Shown here: positions 1 through 10,488 of the stretch, in pieces
Numbering within the stretch: the first letter of the stretch is position 1
Layout of the letters: the number at the start of each line of letters is the position of its first letter
DNA from: Caenorhabditis elegans
Lineage: Eukaryota; Nematoda; Chromadorea; Rhabditida; Rhabditidae
Assembly: GCF_000002985.6 (NCBI RefSeq)
Contig: NC_003280.10
Location: 1,550,001 to 1,614,000, forward strand
Reading direction: 5' to 3'
Length of the DNA stretch: 64,000 bases
Program-made: the position numbers and the translations under genes
Notes under the pieces: model-generated
What the model saw: only the letters and a program-made list of their open reading frames with translations
The model's database searches: none
Told to the model about the DNA's origin: nothing

Positions 1-154
1 GACTGGTTTTCGTTAATGTGGATTTCTTGAATAAAACATAAAATAAATACGATAATATGCTTTCTTGCATTACATTTCTGAGCAAAACCAACAGTTTTGG
101 GCAAAATTTTTATAAAAAAATGTTCATGTGTGCGGAAAATTTCAAAATTTTTCT

Positions 155-258
155 AGCCTAGCAAATTCGGCAAGTCCACATTTTTGAAATTCGCCGAAAA
201 AAAACTGTTTTTTTTAAACGGCAAATTCTGCAAATTTGCCGCACACCCCACATGGTGT
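155..258. repeat. Palindromic GGCAAATTTGCC-type repeat
   Basis: Short imperfect palindrome built from 'gcaaattcggcaa' and 'aaatttgccgcacacc' half-sites around a poly-A/T core. Related copies lie near 17925-17985 and 47690-47757, so it is a dispersed repeat. No coding capacity is seen. Confidence 0.6.
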
Positions 259-324
259 CAGAGGATTTTTTGGATTTAATTAAAATTTGATCTACTGGAA
301 ATGCGGAAATTTTTAGCCCAGAAA

Positions 325-445
325 AGTGTGACGTCAGCACGTTCTCAACCGTGTGAAATCAGTTGAAAAGTCTGCGTCTTTTTTCCCGCAATTTTCGTAG
401 ATAAAAACGAAATGGGACACTCCGACACCACGTGACATCTCTGAT
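325..445. repeat. Dispersed repeat with TGACGTCAGCACGTT core
   Basis: This stretch carries 'tgacgtcagcacgtt' followed by a TTTCCCGCAATT...CGTAGAT segment and 'gacaccacgtgac'. The same order of blocks recurs at about 19730-19850. It lies in the presumed first intron of the minus-strand F-box exon at 468-553. Confidence 0.55.
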
Positions 446-467
446 TCAGACTGAAAATACAACTCAC

Positions 468-553
468 TGTTCGAAAATTTCCATCTTGCCGATAACATCT
501 TTTAAGGTTTTTTGAGGGAGACGATGAAGGGGGAAAGAGGAGACAGCAGCCAT
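468..553 (-). pseudogene. Orphan F-box first exon (fbxb-like)
   Basis: Reads on the minus strand from an ATG at 553 as an F-box of the form SFPLHRLPQKTLKDVIGKM and ends in a perfect phase-2 donor (GAACA then GTGAGT), exactly like exon 1 of the intact genes in this cluster (86 nt). No FBA_2 exon follows on this strand within the 467 bases to the window edge, which hold repeats instead. It is either an exon whose partner lies beyond the edge or an orphan left by a rearrangement. It is the head-to-head partner of the gene starting at 714. Confidence 0.6.
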
Positions 554-713
554 CACAAGAGCAGAGCAAAAGAGCAGGAATATGAGCACAATGAGAGGAG
601 ACAGTGGTCTTTTCGCCTTTAAGATGTTATCTGGAAAAAAATCGATATTAATACACAGCTGCCGTCTAGATAAAGACAACTGCCTCCTCTCAGTCTGCTC
701 ATATTCTCCCGCG
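554..713. promoter_or_regulatory. Shared bidirectional promoter with central ATCGAT
   Basis: The 160 bases between two divergent F-box start codons must drive both. They contain ATCGAT at 641-646 and CTC(A/T)-rich GAGAGGAG/CTCCTCTC blocks near each start. The same layout recurs in other divergent pairs of the cluster (6308-6448, 9098-9238, 22131-22270). Confidence 0.5.
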
Positions 714-1768
714 ATGGCCTGTGGGTCTCCTTTCCCTCTTCTTCATCTCCCCCAGGAAAACCTAAAATGTGTTCTACAAAAGATGAGAATACTCGAACAG
801 TAAGTTCTTCAAGTTATCTTCAAAATTATCCACGAACTTTCAGAATTTGTATCTCCCTACTTTCGAAGAAAACTATGGATTCCGCTAGAGAATTCTGCGG
901 TTTCAATCGATTCAGTTTTCAGATTACAGTTTCTGATGAAATAGAGCTGAAGGTTGGTAATACTGGGATTTTAAATATTAAATGCACATTCGATGATGGA
1001 AGCGTTGTTATCACCAATCCATCTTTCTATGATAGTAGAATAGTTTTTTTTTCGTCACAGTTTAATTCGAAAAACTGGCTGAAGCAGCTTCTCTATATCT
1101 TCGACTCTTCAAAAATCGATGGCATGCAATTTTTCCGTTTCGATGAGGAATTCCAAAGAACGCAATTCCATGTGCTGAAGGACTCTTTAACCGGGATGAA
1201 AATTGTGAATCTTTGCATACGATATGCCAAACAAATGCTGCGTTCCGCCGATGTTATAAACGCGTTCCTCCCAATCGACAGGCTCACCTTGGAGGAAACC
1301 CAACCATTAAATTCCTCCCAACTCATGACGCTGAGCCAAGCTATGTCGCAGAATATAGAAAAAATTAACTTATCAATGGACCTACCGTTGAACAATCTAC
1401 TTCTCACAAGTTGCTCAGACATTGGAATATGCAGACAAATGCTAACGGATAAGGAAATCAATATGTTCTTGAAACATTGGATCTCCGGTTTGAAGCCAGA
1501 ACTTGAGAATTTTTGCATATGTAGGCATGGGCCTGCTTTCAATCGAGACATTATTCTCAAAGGAATACCCTACAACATCGCCTCCCTCGATAGGAAAATC
1601 AAGTTTCGAGATTATTCACGTGAAGTTCACGCTGGAGGAATCGATATCTATCTGGGACAAGAAAATATAGCAACTCTAGTTTTTTTCGAGTATGCTTTTA
1701 CTTTTGATATAAATATTGCAGCCCTTCATGTCGTTGTTCATAATTCAAAATACATTACATTGGAATAA
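714..1768 (+). CDS. F-box protein with FBA_2 domain (fbxb-like), intact
   Basis: Two exons, 714-799 and 844-1768, joined by a 44-nt phase-2 intron (GTAAGT...TTTCAG), give 336 residues with no stop. Exon 1 encodes the F-box N-terminal half (GSPFPLLHLPQENLKCVLQK), which in this family binds SKP1-type adaptors. The FBA_2 (F-box associated) substrate-binding region lies at about residues 200-270, with the signatures PLNNLLLTSCS and NMFLKHWISGLKPE, and the C-terminus has GGIDIYLGQ. Its likely role is a substrate receptor in a CUL1 ubiquitin ligase; the substrate is unknown. AATAAA follows the stop at about 1792. The ATG was chosen because it gives the same 86-nt first exon as the paralogues. Confidence 0.85.
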
Positions 1769-2072
1769 TATTCGTGATTTTTTTGTGTTACAATAAATGT
1801 GATCTTTCAATCTCTTCTGTTTTCAGCAAAGGCTCTTTCAGCGAGTCTCAGCGAGCAAGTCTGTGAGTTTGAGCCAAGATATTCCTTCAATTCCTGACAA
1901 AAATAGTAGTTCACAATTTCCCAGATTAATAGCAAATAATTCCGCTCAAAAACCGGAAGGCATCACAAAAATAATGACAGTTCTAGGTAGGCAAGTATTA
2001 CTGACCGTAGTTTGAAAATTAAAAATTTGAGAAATACACATGGCTAACATATATCAACATGAAAGGTTTTTT
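1769..2072. other. Intergenic, no gene seen
   Basis: 3' flank of the upstream F-box gene; AT-rich, with no conserved exon recognised. Confidence 0.4.
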
Positions 2073-2502
2073 AAAGGTGGAGTAGCGCCAGTGGAGAAGT
2101 TGTTAAAAACCACTCCTTTGGTCTCAAAATGACCAAATGTCATGATAAAACTTTTCAAAAATTTTTTGAATATTTTTTTTTACTGTCAAAAAGTGGCAAT
2201 TACTCAGTTTTGCTACTCATAATTTTGGAAGTCGACCAAAAAAAAATTTTTTTTTTGACATTTTTTATGTTTTAAATTATTTGTATTAGACCATTATAAG
2301 GGTCGAGACATGCGAGATTTCTTTAAATTTTTTCAAAAGCTTGTATTTTTTCAAAATTTTGGCAATTTGCCAAAACTTTGACCAAAAATAATGAAAAAAT
2401 CTAAAAAATTTTGGAGTGTTTTATTATGATATTCGGTTGTTTTGGATCATTATAAGTGCATTTATACAAAATCCCCACTGACGCTACACCACCTTTAAGT
2501 GG
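2073..2502. mobile_element. MITE-like element with AAAGGTGG terminal inverted repeats
   Basis: The left end 'aaaggtggagtagcgccagt' is matched in reverse complement by 'actgacgctacaccaccttt' at the right end. The roughly 430-base non-coding interior is rich in TTTTCAAAA. A partial copy with the same left end lies at about 24221-24290. This is a non-autonomous DNA element by structure; no transposase is present. Confidence 0.75.
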
Positions 2503-2701
2503 AAAAAAAACGAATTTTTGTTCTTATTCCGATGTTTTCTAGAAGTTTCTTTGTGCTTCAAGAAATTTCCAGAACTTCTTAGACGTTCGCAATGCACCCC
2601 AGATGTTTATCAAACAGGTGCAACTTTATAGAAAATCTCCTTAAAAACGGTGTTTTAATTGAGAGCAGACGCGCCCAGTGCTTTAAGAACACAACTTTCA
2701 G

Positions 2702-3302
2702 AATTTGTATCTCCCTACTTTCCAAGAAAACAATGGATTCCGCCAGAGAGTTCTGCAATTTCAATCGACTGAATTTTAAAATCTCGATTTCCAATCGAGT
2801 ATGCCTTGAAGTTGGTGTTCCTCGTTTTGGAAAAATTGCATGTACATTCGAAAGCGGAAACGTTATTATCAACACATATATTTTCGATTCTTCAAAAAGT
2901 AAATTTGTTGTTTCTGCGCCGCAGTTTAATTTGAAAAACTGGCTGAAACAGCTTCTCTACATCTTTGGCTCTTCAAAAATCGATTCTGTGGAATTTTTCC
3001 GCTTCGATGAGGAATTCCAAAAAACGCAATTCCATGTGCTGAAGGACTCTTTAACCGGGATGAAAATTGTACATCTTTGCATACAATGTGCCAACCAAAT
3101 GTTGAGTTCCGCCGAATTTATGAACGCATTCCTACCAACCGATTGGCTCACCTTGCAGGACCGCCAACCATTGACTTCCTCCCAACTAATGACACTGAGC
3201 CAAGCTATGTTGCAGAATATAGAAAAAATTAACTTATCAATCAACGTGCCGTTGAACAATCTACTAATGTTTCAGAAGCACTCTGATGTTCATTTCCGTT
3301 AG
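2702..3302 (+). pseudogene. Truncated FBA_2 gene copy, paralogue of the 714-1768 gene
   Basis: Begins right after a TTTCAG acceptor with ICISLLSKKTMDSAREF, nearly the same as exon 2 of the gene at 714-1768. It stays open through the middle region but breaks off after PLNNLL at about 3267, and the frame then runs into unrelated sequence and stops. There is no F-box exon upstream: the 5' flank is the MITE and unrelated DNA. It therefore lacks both the F-box and the C-terminal FBA_2 half and is most likely a dead partial duplicate. Confidence 0.75.
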
Positions 3303-3467
3303 CCAAGACGTTTCATAAAAAGCTTGAAGCTTCACAGAACTAGTGAGAAGAAGCTCGTTTAGCGGTAAATTTGAGCTGAGGCATTGAAATTCCTGAGGCA
3401 GAATTTGGCGTACTACCGAACGTTGTGATACTTCTAGTGGTGTAACTGAAATTTTCTCCAGACTCAA
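3264..3467 (-). pseudogene. FBA_2 fragment on minus strand, tail-to-tail with the copy at 2702-3302
   Basis: The minus-strand reading contains LPLNELLLTSS and EMNIRVLLKH, recognisable as the core of an FBA_2 domain, and ends abruptly where the plus-strand copy also ends (about 3264-3270). Two truncated copies are thus joined 3' to 3'. Its upstream side abuts the foldback element starting near 3484. It is non-functional as it stands. Confidence 0.65.
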
Positions 3468-3483
3468 AAACTACACATCTATT

Positions 3484-4809
3484 AAACAATTGTTTAAACA
3501 ACAAAATAATTAGAAATATTTTTTCTTTTTATTACATTAATTTTTATTTCAATACACCAGCTATTTGTAGAGTTACACAGAGTCAAAACCATTTTCCCAA
3601 AAATTATGAAAAATTTTGAGAACTCTCTTGCTGTACCCGTCATAACCCAACTTCCATAAAATTTGAGAATATAAATGTTGTTGAATAGTGAGTAAAAAAT
3701 TTTTTTCCACATTTTACCAGTTTCAAGATTTTTGATATTTTCATGTTCCGTCAAGTTACATACCGTTTTTCGAAAAAAACCAATTTCCGCAATAAAACTT
3801 TTCATATCCAACGTATCGACTTGAAATTTTGAAAAATGATAACTTTTTTGAGGTCTCTACAAAGTCCTAAAAAATCTTTTAAAAAGCACTGTTCATCTCC
3901 AAAATCGTCCTTTGCTCCGAAAAACGAAAGTGGACCTTTGCTTTCCGAAAAATGGGCGAAAAAATCAAATTGCGATTATTGGTCGAAAAAAATATTTTTA
4001 GAAAGCTGAGAACACGCTATTTACGAATTTCATATTCATTTTAGGTGATTCCTTTTTTGAAATGACCTAAAAATTAAACAAAAAAAACATAATTTTAATT
4101 CTCACGTGAATTTTTTTTGGTAATTTGCTCAGTGTTTCAATTGTGTAAGCGAATAATTGTAATAAGCGAATAAAATCATTTTTCGTGAGAATTAAAATTA
4201 TGTTGTTTTTGTTTAATTTTTAGGTCATTTTTAAGAAGAATTCACCTGAAATGAACATGCAATTCGTAAATAGCGTGTTCTCAGCTTTCTAAAAATATTT
4301 TTTTCGACCCAAAAATCGCAATTTGATTTTTTCGCTCATTTTTCGGAAAGCAAAGGTCCACTTTCGTTTTTCGGAGCGAAGAACGATTTTGGAGATGGAC
4401 AGTGTTTTTTGAAAGATTTTTCAGGATATTGTAGAGACCTCAAAAAAGTGATCATTTTTCAAAATTTCAAGTTTCTACGTTGGATATGAATATATTTATG
4501 GGTAAAAATGGATTTTTTCAGAAAACGGCCTGTAACCTGGCGGAACATAAAAATATCAAAATTCTTGAAATAGATAAAATGTGAAGAAGTATTTTTTATT
4601 CACTACTAAACAAAATTTATCTTCTCAAATTTTACGGAAGTTGGGTTATGAGGGGGACAGCAAGAGAGTTCTCAAAATTTTTCGTGATTTTTGGGAAAAT
4701 GGCTTTGACTCCGTGTAACTCTACAAATAGCTGGTGTATTAAAATAAAAATTAATGTAATAAAAAAAATAAATATTTCTGATTATTTTGTTAATTGAACA
4801 ATTGTTTTC
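3484..4809. mobile_element. Long foldback (inverted repeat) element, about 1.3 kb
   Basis: Two arms of about 620 bases are near-perfect reverse complements: 'caccagctatttgtagagtt' near 3556 against 'aactctacaaatagctggtg' near 4718, and 'ctcacgtgaattttt' against 'cgtgagaattaaaatt' around a short centre near 4130-4175. The outer ends are AAACAATTGTTTAA and TTGAACAATTGTTTT. No transposase ORF is visible. It sits inside the F-box cluster between FBA_2 remnants. Confidence 0.85.
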
Positions 4810-5089
4810 CAGACGTGTATTTTTTGAGATACGCCAGTTTGAACATACTCAGATTAGCGAGTTTATGAGGTTATTTGGTCCGCAGAGCGTGAGCCTAAAA
4901 TCGAAAGAAGGAAAAGTTTATGTTTTTGCTTCTACAATTTTCCCACTGAATTCCATGCAAATTCTGACTCAGAATTTCAGAGATTTCAGAGAGTTTAGTG
5001 TGCTTATCAACAAGAACAACTCGTGTAGGTTTCACTTGAGCACGCGACTTCACAATGCACACGGTATTTTGTTGTCGGATAGTTTTTGA
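4810..5089 (+). pseudogene. Possible decayed FBA_2 fragment
   Basis: An open stretch just right of the foldback element has FPLNSMQILTQNFRDF, which loosely resembles the segment before the FBA_2 core in the gene at 6449-7478 (LVLRQILVQNFRDL). No F-box, splice sites or FBA_2 core follow. From about 4985 on, the sequence is a copy of the 3' flank found again at 7785-8040, so the end of this reading is probably non-coding. The call is weak. Confidence 0.25.
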
Positions 5090-5256
5090 ACTGAGGAAAT
5101 CAAAGTCCTAGGTTCACCCCACCTTAGCCTGAATAGGACGATTTTTAGCCTGAATAGGGGATTTTTAGCCTGAAAAAAAACATGAAATAACAAATCAAAA
5201 TCAAAACAATTGTTCAACAAATTAACCAGAGTTCATTTATCTTTTAAAAATTGTGA

Positions 5257-6307
5257 TTATCCGAAATTAATATATCTTGTACCATGAACCGCAATACAAA
5301 TTTCTGACATCGTATCACCATAATCAAAAGCAATGGTTGCCTTGATTCCTTGAGGCAAGTGTATATCGATTCCTCCGTCTTGAGAACGATTCCTCCGTCT
5401 CATATCATACACTTTAAACCTCCTGTCAATCGGCGCGAACTCGTGAGCAATTCCTTCCAATATTGCGTTTTTGTTGAAAATGTGTGAATCTTTTTCACAA
5501 CGAAAAAATTCGAGTTCTGGTTTCAATCCGACTGCCCAATGCTTCAGAAACAAATTGATATCCTGTTCCGTTAACTGTCGACTGTGTACGTTAATGAAAG
5601 AGCAATTAGTTAGCAATAGGTCATTTAATGACACGTTGACTGCTAAGGTGAGCTCTCTGAAGTTCTGAGGCAGAACGTGGTACAGTGCAATTGATTGAGT
5701 GGAGCCCAACTGTTGATTCGATTCGCCACCCAGGAAAAGCTCATCAACAGATGGAAACGTGTCGATAATAGTAACGGCATTCTTAATTTCGGTGGTGAAA
5801 TATATATCGAGCTGTGAAATGTTCAGTCCTTTTAGGCATTCCTTAATTATTTGCACTTGCGATGCATCAACTTCCATATTCCGGAAATCCAAAGATACCA
5901 CACAATTTTTCGAAGGATGGAAGATGTACACCATATGATTCAACCAACGTCTTTCATCGAGCCATGATGCAGAAAACCTGATTACTTCATGCTCAACTTT
6001 ATCTCTCAGAAAAACTTCTTTGTTTTTATATGAGCACATCCAAGATAGTTCGTCATGGTTCGAAATATTATATTCATTCCAATCGGTCAATTCAATAAAT
6101 AATTGAGAGCTACCGGCAATACAAAGCTCTCTAGTGAAATCCTTAGTCTTCTGGGAAACCATTGAAAAACACACTCTGGAAAGTAAAAACGTTTAAAGGT
6201 ACTTTAAAATTAAAAACTCACAGTTCAATAGTTCTCATATTGCGAAGAACATCTTTCAGGTTTTTGTCGGGGAGACGGAGCAGAGGAAATGAGTTGGCAC
6301 CGTCCAT
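5257..6307 (-). CDS. F-box/FBA_2 protein (fbxb-like), intact; twin of the gene at 8065-9097
   Basis: Exons 6307-6222 and 6175-5257 (46-nt phase-2 intron) encode 334 residues. Exon 1 gives the F-box half (NSFPLLRLPDKNLKDVLRNM). Exon 2 opens VCFSMVSQKTKDFTREL and carries the FBA_2 core (SLNDLLLTNCS, then NLFLKHWAVGLKPELE) and a GGIDIHLPQGIKATIAF C-terminus. The likely role is substrate recognition for a SKP1/CUL1 ligase. The gene, its 3' flank and its promoter are duplicated about 2.8 kb downstream. It is divergent from the gene at 6449 across 141 bases. Confidence 0.85.
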
Positions 6308-6448
6308 CGCAAGAGAAAATGAGCAGAATGAATGAGAGGAGACAAAGGATACAATGTTGGAGCACCGTTTGTATCGATTGTTAGTTGTCACCTTATTAGT
6401 GCGTCTCGCTGGCTCTTCTCTCATTCTGCTGGTTTACCTTGACTCGTA
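6308..6448. promoter_or_regulatory. 141-bp bidirectional promoter, near-identical copy at 9098-9238
   Basis: Lies between two F-box start codons. It has GAGCAGAATGA near the left gene and TCATTCTGCT near the right gene (the same word in opposite orientation) with ATCGAT at 6373-6378 between them. The arrangement is therefore roughly palindromic, so each gene sees the same element in the same orientation. Confidence 0.6.
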
Positions 6449-7478
6449 ATGGCTGTGGTCTCATCTTTTCCCCTTCTTCGTCTCCCCCACGAAAACCTGA
6501 ACCAAGTTCTACAATATATGAGGACTCTCCAGTTGTAAGTTCTATATATCTATTTCAAGCCATCAACTCTCCATATTTATGATTTTTTGCAGAATTCAGT
6601 TCTCAATGCTGTCCAAGAAGAATAAGGATCTTATAAGAGAGCTTCGTATCGTCGAAAGTTGCAGTTTTAAATTTGGAATGAAGTATCTCTATCATATTCA
6701 CAGCAATAACGGTCGATATTTTGCGTGCTCATTAGAGAACGGGAAGCATATTTTACGAGATTCACATGGAGAACAAAATATCACGTACAATCCACTCGAT
6801 GAAAAAAGTTGGTTGAATCATCTTCTTTATATCTCCAAGACATCAAAAATTGCAAGCATCCAATGCAACGATTGGGAAGTCGATGAGACGGAATTGCAAA
6901 TATTGAAGGAATGTTTAAAAGGATTCAACATTTCAACTCTCGTAATTTCCTCCAATTCCCGAATGCAGAATACCGCCACTATCATTGACGCATTACCTTT
7001 AGTGGATCAACTTGACTTACTAAAATACCAGAATCAACGCTTGGACTCCTCAGAACTATTGGTACTACGGCAAATTCTAGTTCAGAATTTTAGAGATCTA
7101 ATTATAACGGCCAACATACCATTAAATTACCTGTTTCTTATGAACAGTTCATCCATTCGTGTATGCAGTACACTATTAACCGAAAAGGATATCAATCTGT
7201 TCTTGAAACATTGGATGGCCGGTTTGAAACCAGAACTCGAATTTTTTAGTGTTCAAGAGGAAGAACTAGTTATCAACAGAAACGTTATTCTGGAAGGAAT
7301 TCCTCACGAATTTGCACCGATTGACAGGAAGTTTGACATGTATAATATGAGGTCTCAATTTGGAGGAGTCGATATTCACTTGGGCAGAGGAATCAAGGCA
7401 ACCATTGTTTTTGACGATGATTACATTCCAGGGATTTTTGTGGCGGTTCATGGTTCAAAATATATAACTTTCGAATAA
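6449..7478 (+). CDS. F-box/FBA_2 protein (fbxb-like), intact
   Basis: Exons 6449-6534 and 6593-7478, phase-2 intron of 58 nt, 323 residues. Exon 1 encodes SFPLLRLPHENLNQVLQYM (F-box half). Exon 2 begins IQFSMLSKKNKDLIREL and holds the FBA_2 core at about residues 200-240 (PLNYLFLMNSSS, NLFLKHWMAGLKPELE), then GGVDIHLGRGIKATIVF. As a family member it should be a ligase substrate receptor. It is less like its divergent neighbour than that neighbour is like its own twin at 8065, so the two genes of a pair are older relatives than the duplicated block. Confidence 0.85.
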
Positions 7479-8064
7479 CTTTATGTTTTTTATAAAATAA
7501 ATGAATTTTTGTGATTTTGTTGAACTACTTTAATAATCAAAGCACTGGGCTCCGAGCCGCTGACTGCTCCATTTACCTAGGTGATACTATCACCCAAGTT
7601 CGCTTAGTTGAAAAATGAAAAAGCATGAGCAATATACCAAGAAGGTATTCGACAATAACTTCTGTATAACCGAAATTCCATTGTATTCTTCAGATTTCTT
7701 TGTCCAGCTCAAAAATATAGCATTTATCGTGATTTTGCCCTTCACAGCTTCGAGGGTAGGTTTGGCAATTTATATGTGCTAAGCGCTTATCAACAAAAAA
7801 ATCGTGAAAGTTTTACTTGAGCACGTGACTTGGCAATGCACACGGTAGTCAATTGTAGTCGGATAGTTTTTGACATGAGGAAAGCAAAGTCGTAGGTTCA
7901 CCCGGTCTTAACTAAAAAGCACTTGGCCTAAACTAAAGGCCAGTAACTCTCTGTTGCCTGTGCTTAAGAAACACATATATTTTTAATGGTTCCTCGAAAA
8001 AAAACCATGAAATAACAAATCAAAACAGTTGTTCAACAAAGTCTTTATTTTTTAAAATGTGCAA
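7479..8064. other. Intergenic; right half is a duplicated 3' flank
   Basis: No gene is seen. From about 7785 the sequence repeats the flank at 4985-5250, including 'gcacgtgact' and 'ggatagtttttga', which marks the left part of the 2.8-kb direct duplication. Confidence 0.5.
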
Positions 8065-9097
8065 TTATTCTAAAGTTATATATCTTGTACCATGAACCGC
8101 AACCCAAATTTCTGACATCGTATCACCAAAAGCAATGGTTGCCTTGATTCCTTGAGAAAGGTGTATATCGATTCCTCCGTCTTGAGGAATACTATAATAC
8201 ATTTTAAATCTCCTGTCAATCGGTGCGATCTCGTGAGCAATTCCTTCCAGAATTGCGTTTTCGCCGAAAATGTGTGATTCTTTCCCAAAATGAACAAGTT
8301 CGAGTTGTGGTTTCAAACCGGCCGCCCAATGTTTCAGAAACAAATTGATATCCTTTTCCGTTAACTGTCGACTGTGTACGTTAATGAAAGAGCAATTAGT
8401 TAGCAATAGGTCATTTAATGACACGTTGACTGTTAAGGTGAGCTCTCTGAAGTTCTGAGGCAAAACGTGGTACAGTGCAATTGATTGAGTGGAGCCCAAC
8501 TGTTGATTCGTATCACACAGGAAAAGCTTATCAACAGATGGAAACGTGTCGATGATAGTGATGGCATTCTTCATTTCGGTTGTGATATATATATCAAGCT
8601 CTGAAATGTTCAGTCCTTCTAGGCATTCCTTAATTATTTGCACTTGCGACGCATCAACTTCCATATTCCGGAAATCCAAAGATACCAGATAATTTTTCGA
8701 AGGATGGAAGATGTACACCATATGATTCAACCAACTCCTTTCATCGAGCCATGATGCAGAAAACCTGATTTCTTCATACTCTAATGCTTCATCTCCCAGA
8801 AAAACTTCTTTGTTTTTATATGAGCACATCCAAGATAGTTCGTCATAGTTCGAAATATTATATTCCTTCCATTTGGTCACTTCAATATATAATTGAGAGC
8901 TTCCGGCAATACAAAGCTCTCTAGTGAAATCCTTTGTCTTCTGGGAAACCATTGAAAAACACACTCTGGAAAGTAAAAACGTTTAAAGGTACTTTAAAAT
9001 TAAAAACTCACAGTTCAATAGTTCTCATATTGCGAAGAACATCTTTCAGGTTTTTGTCGGGGAGACGGAGCAGAGGAAATGAGTTGGCACCATCCAT
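8065..9097 (-). CDS. F-box/FBA_2 protein (fbxb-like), intact; recent duplicate
   Basis: Exons 9097-9012 and 8965-8065, 328 residues. The 28 residues from exon 1 are the same as in the gene at 5257-6307, and exon 2 differs by scattered substitutions and a few small in-frame indels (for example CDTNQQLGS where the twin has GGESNQQLGS). The FBA_2 core NLFLKHWAAGLKPQLE and the GGIDIHLSQGIKATIAF tail are intact. Coding indels that keep frame suggest the copy is still under selection or very young. It shares its promoter with the broken gene at 9239. Confidence 0.85.
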
Positions 9098-9238
9098 CGC
9101 AAGAGAAAATGAGCAGAATGAATGAGAGGAGACAAAGGATACAATGTTGGAGCACCGTTTGTATCGATTGTTAGTTGTCACTTTATTAGTGCGTCTCGCT
9201 GGCTCTCCTCTCATTCTGCCATTATTCATTCTCTCACA
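9098..9238. promoter_or_regulatory. Bidirectional promoter, duplicate of 6308-6448
   Basis: Nearly base-for-base the same as 6308-6448, including ATCGAT at 9163-9168, until just after CTCATTCTGC near 9221, where the two copies diverge. That point is the right breakpoint of the duplicated block. Confidence 0.6.
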
Positions 9239-10488
9239 ATGGTCGCATCTTCTTTTCCTCTTCTCAATCTTCCCCAGAAAAACCTAAAGGAGGTTTTTTG
9301 CAATATGACACCAATGGAACAGTGAGTTTTCTTTCTGCAACAGAATGTGCATTTCAATGATTTCCGTGAAAACCAAAGAACTTGTAAAAGAGTTTCAATT
9401 GTTCAAAAAACTTCAAATTCATTTGGATGTTCGTAATTCAAAGATTAATATTAGTTGTAGATTTGAGAATAACCATTTTGATTTCCACAACAAGACACTT
9501 AGAATCTCAAACTTTCACGGAGAGAAAATTATCATTTATGTTCCACAGTTTGATAACGAAAGCTGGTTGAAACATATATGTTGTACATCTTCAACATAAC
9601 AGAAATCTCTTTTCTATTTGTCGAGTTTTCAGATCAGGAATTAGAAGCACCGCGACTGGAAATAATAAAATAATTTTTGAAAGAGATTAAAGTTTTAAGC
9701 CTTTTCATAAGTTTCTCTGTACAAATTCCCTTTGTCGTCGAGCTCTACACCGTATTTCCACGAGCCAATAAACTCAGCTTAAACCAATCTGCCAATCAAC
9801 AATTGGACTCTACTCACCTGTCGGAGCTACGCCAAGTTTTGTCCAAATCAAATCAAAAACTCTGTTTGATGGATATCTATATGCCTTTAAATGATCTACT
9901 TCTTACCAGCTGCTCATCCATTTACATATGGGATACACAATTAACAGAAAAGGATATCAATGTGTTCTTGAAACATTGGATCGCCGGATTCAAACCAGAA
10001 CTTGAGCAGTTTCGAGTCAGAAAAGGGGGTCTGCATTCAATCGGAAAACTATTCTTGAAGGAATTCCTCACGATTTCGCACCATTAAAGGATTAAAAAGG
10101 ATTAAAGGACGATCCGTTCTTCAAGTGCTATGCACTGCGGAACTGGGAGTCAGGTACACTGCCTGGTGGTGATCCCTTTGGGCTGTAATTTAAGCCACGT
10201 CCTAGCTGTGGCCGATAATCCAGTCGTGGATTGCTCCACTTCCCAATAGAGGCTGGGTGAACCTAGGGGGTGAGGCCGGACTTGAACTCGTGACCTCCAG
10301 ACTGCTAGCGGCCACCACTACCGACTGAGCTATCTGCCCCCAAACTGTTCGAAATGAATGCCCAAGTTGGACGAATCGATATCCACTTGGGTCAAGAGGT
10401 CAAAGCAACGATGGTTTTTGGTCATAAATTTGGCAAAGCACATTTCGCAGTTGCTGTTCATTATTCGAAATATTTTTCTTTGGATTGA
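9239..10488 (+). pseudogene. F-box/FBA_2 pseudogene interrupted by a SINE
   Basis: The 83-nt F-box exon (SSFPLLNLPQKNLKEVFCNM) is intact. The first intron has shrunk to 22 nt (GTGAGT...CAACAG), below any plausible worm intron. Exon 2 then shifts frame near 9570 (after SWLKH) and again near 10030 in a G run. A tRNA-derived SINE at about 10088-10345 splits the FBA_2 C-terminus, whose tail resumes in frame at about 10345 (RIDIHLGQEVKATMVF) and stops at 10488. The core PLNDLLLTSCSS and NVFLKHWIAGFKPELE are still clear. It is dead as a full-length gene. Confidence 0.85.
10088..10345 (-). mobile_element. tRNA-derived SINE insertion
   Basis: Read on the minus strand, the element starts near 10341 with a tRNA-like head: an A-box-like TAGCTCAGTCGGTAGT (about 10317-10332) and a B-box-like GAGTTCAAGTCC (about 10278-10290) at the expected spacing. 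A non-tRNA body follows, ending in repeated TTTAATCC near 10090. The 3' part of the same element recurs in the opposite orientation at 17770-17895. The A and B boxes imply RNA polymerase III transcription (family knowledge). It interrupts an FBA_2 pseudogene. Confidence 0.8.

Noticed and set aside
158-679. Several short frames at the left edge
   Set aside because: They are readings of dispersed repeats or of the F-box exon in other frames; only the 468-553 exon has family support.
3494-3811. 105-codon frame in the foldback element
   Set aside because: It is inside one arm of the inverted repeat; AT-rich, with no domain. The matching arm lacks an equivalent frame.
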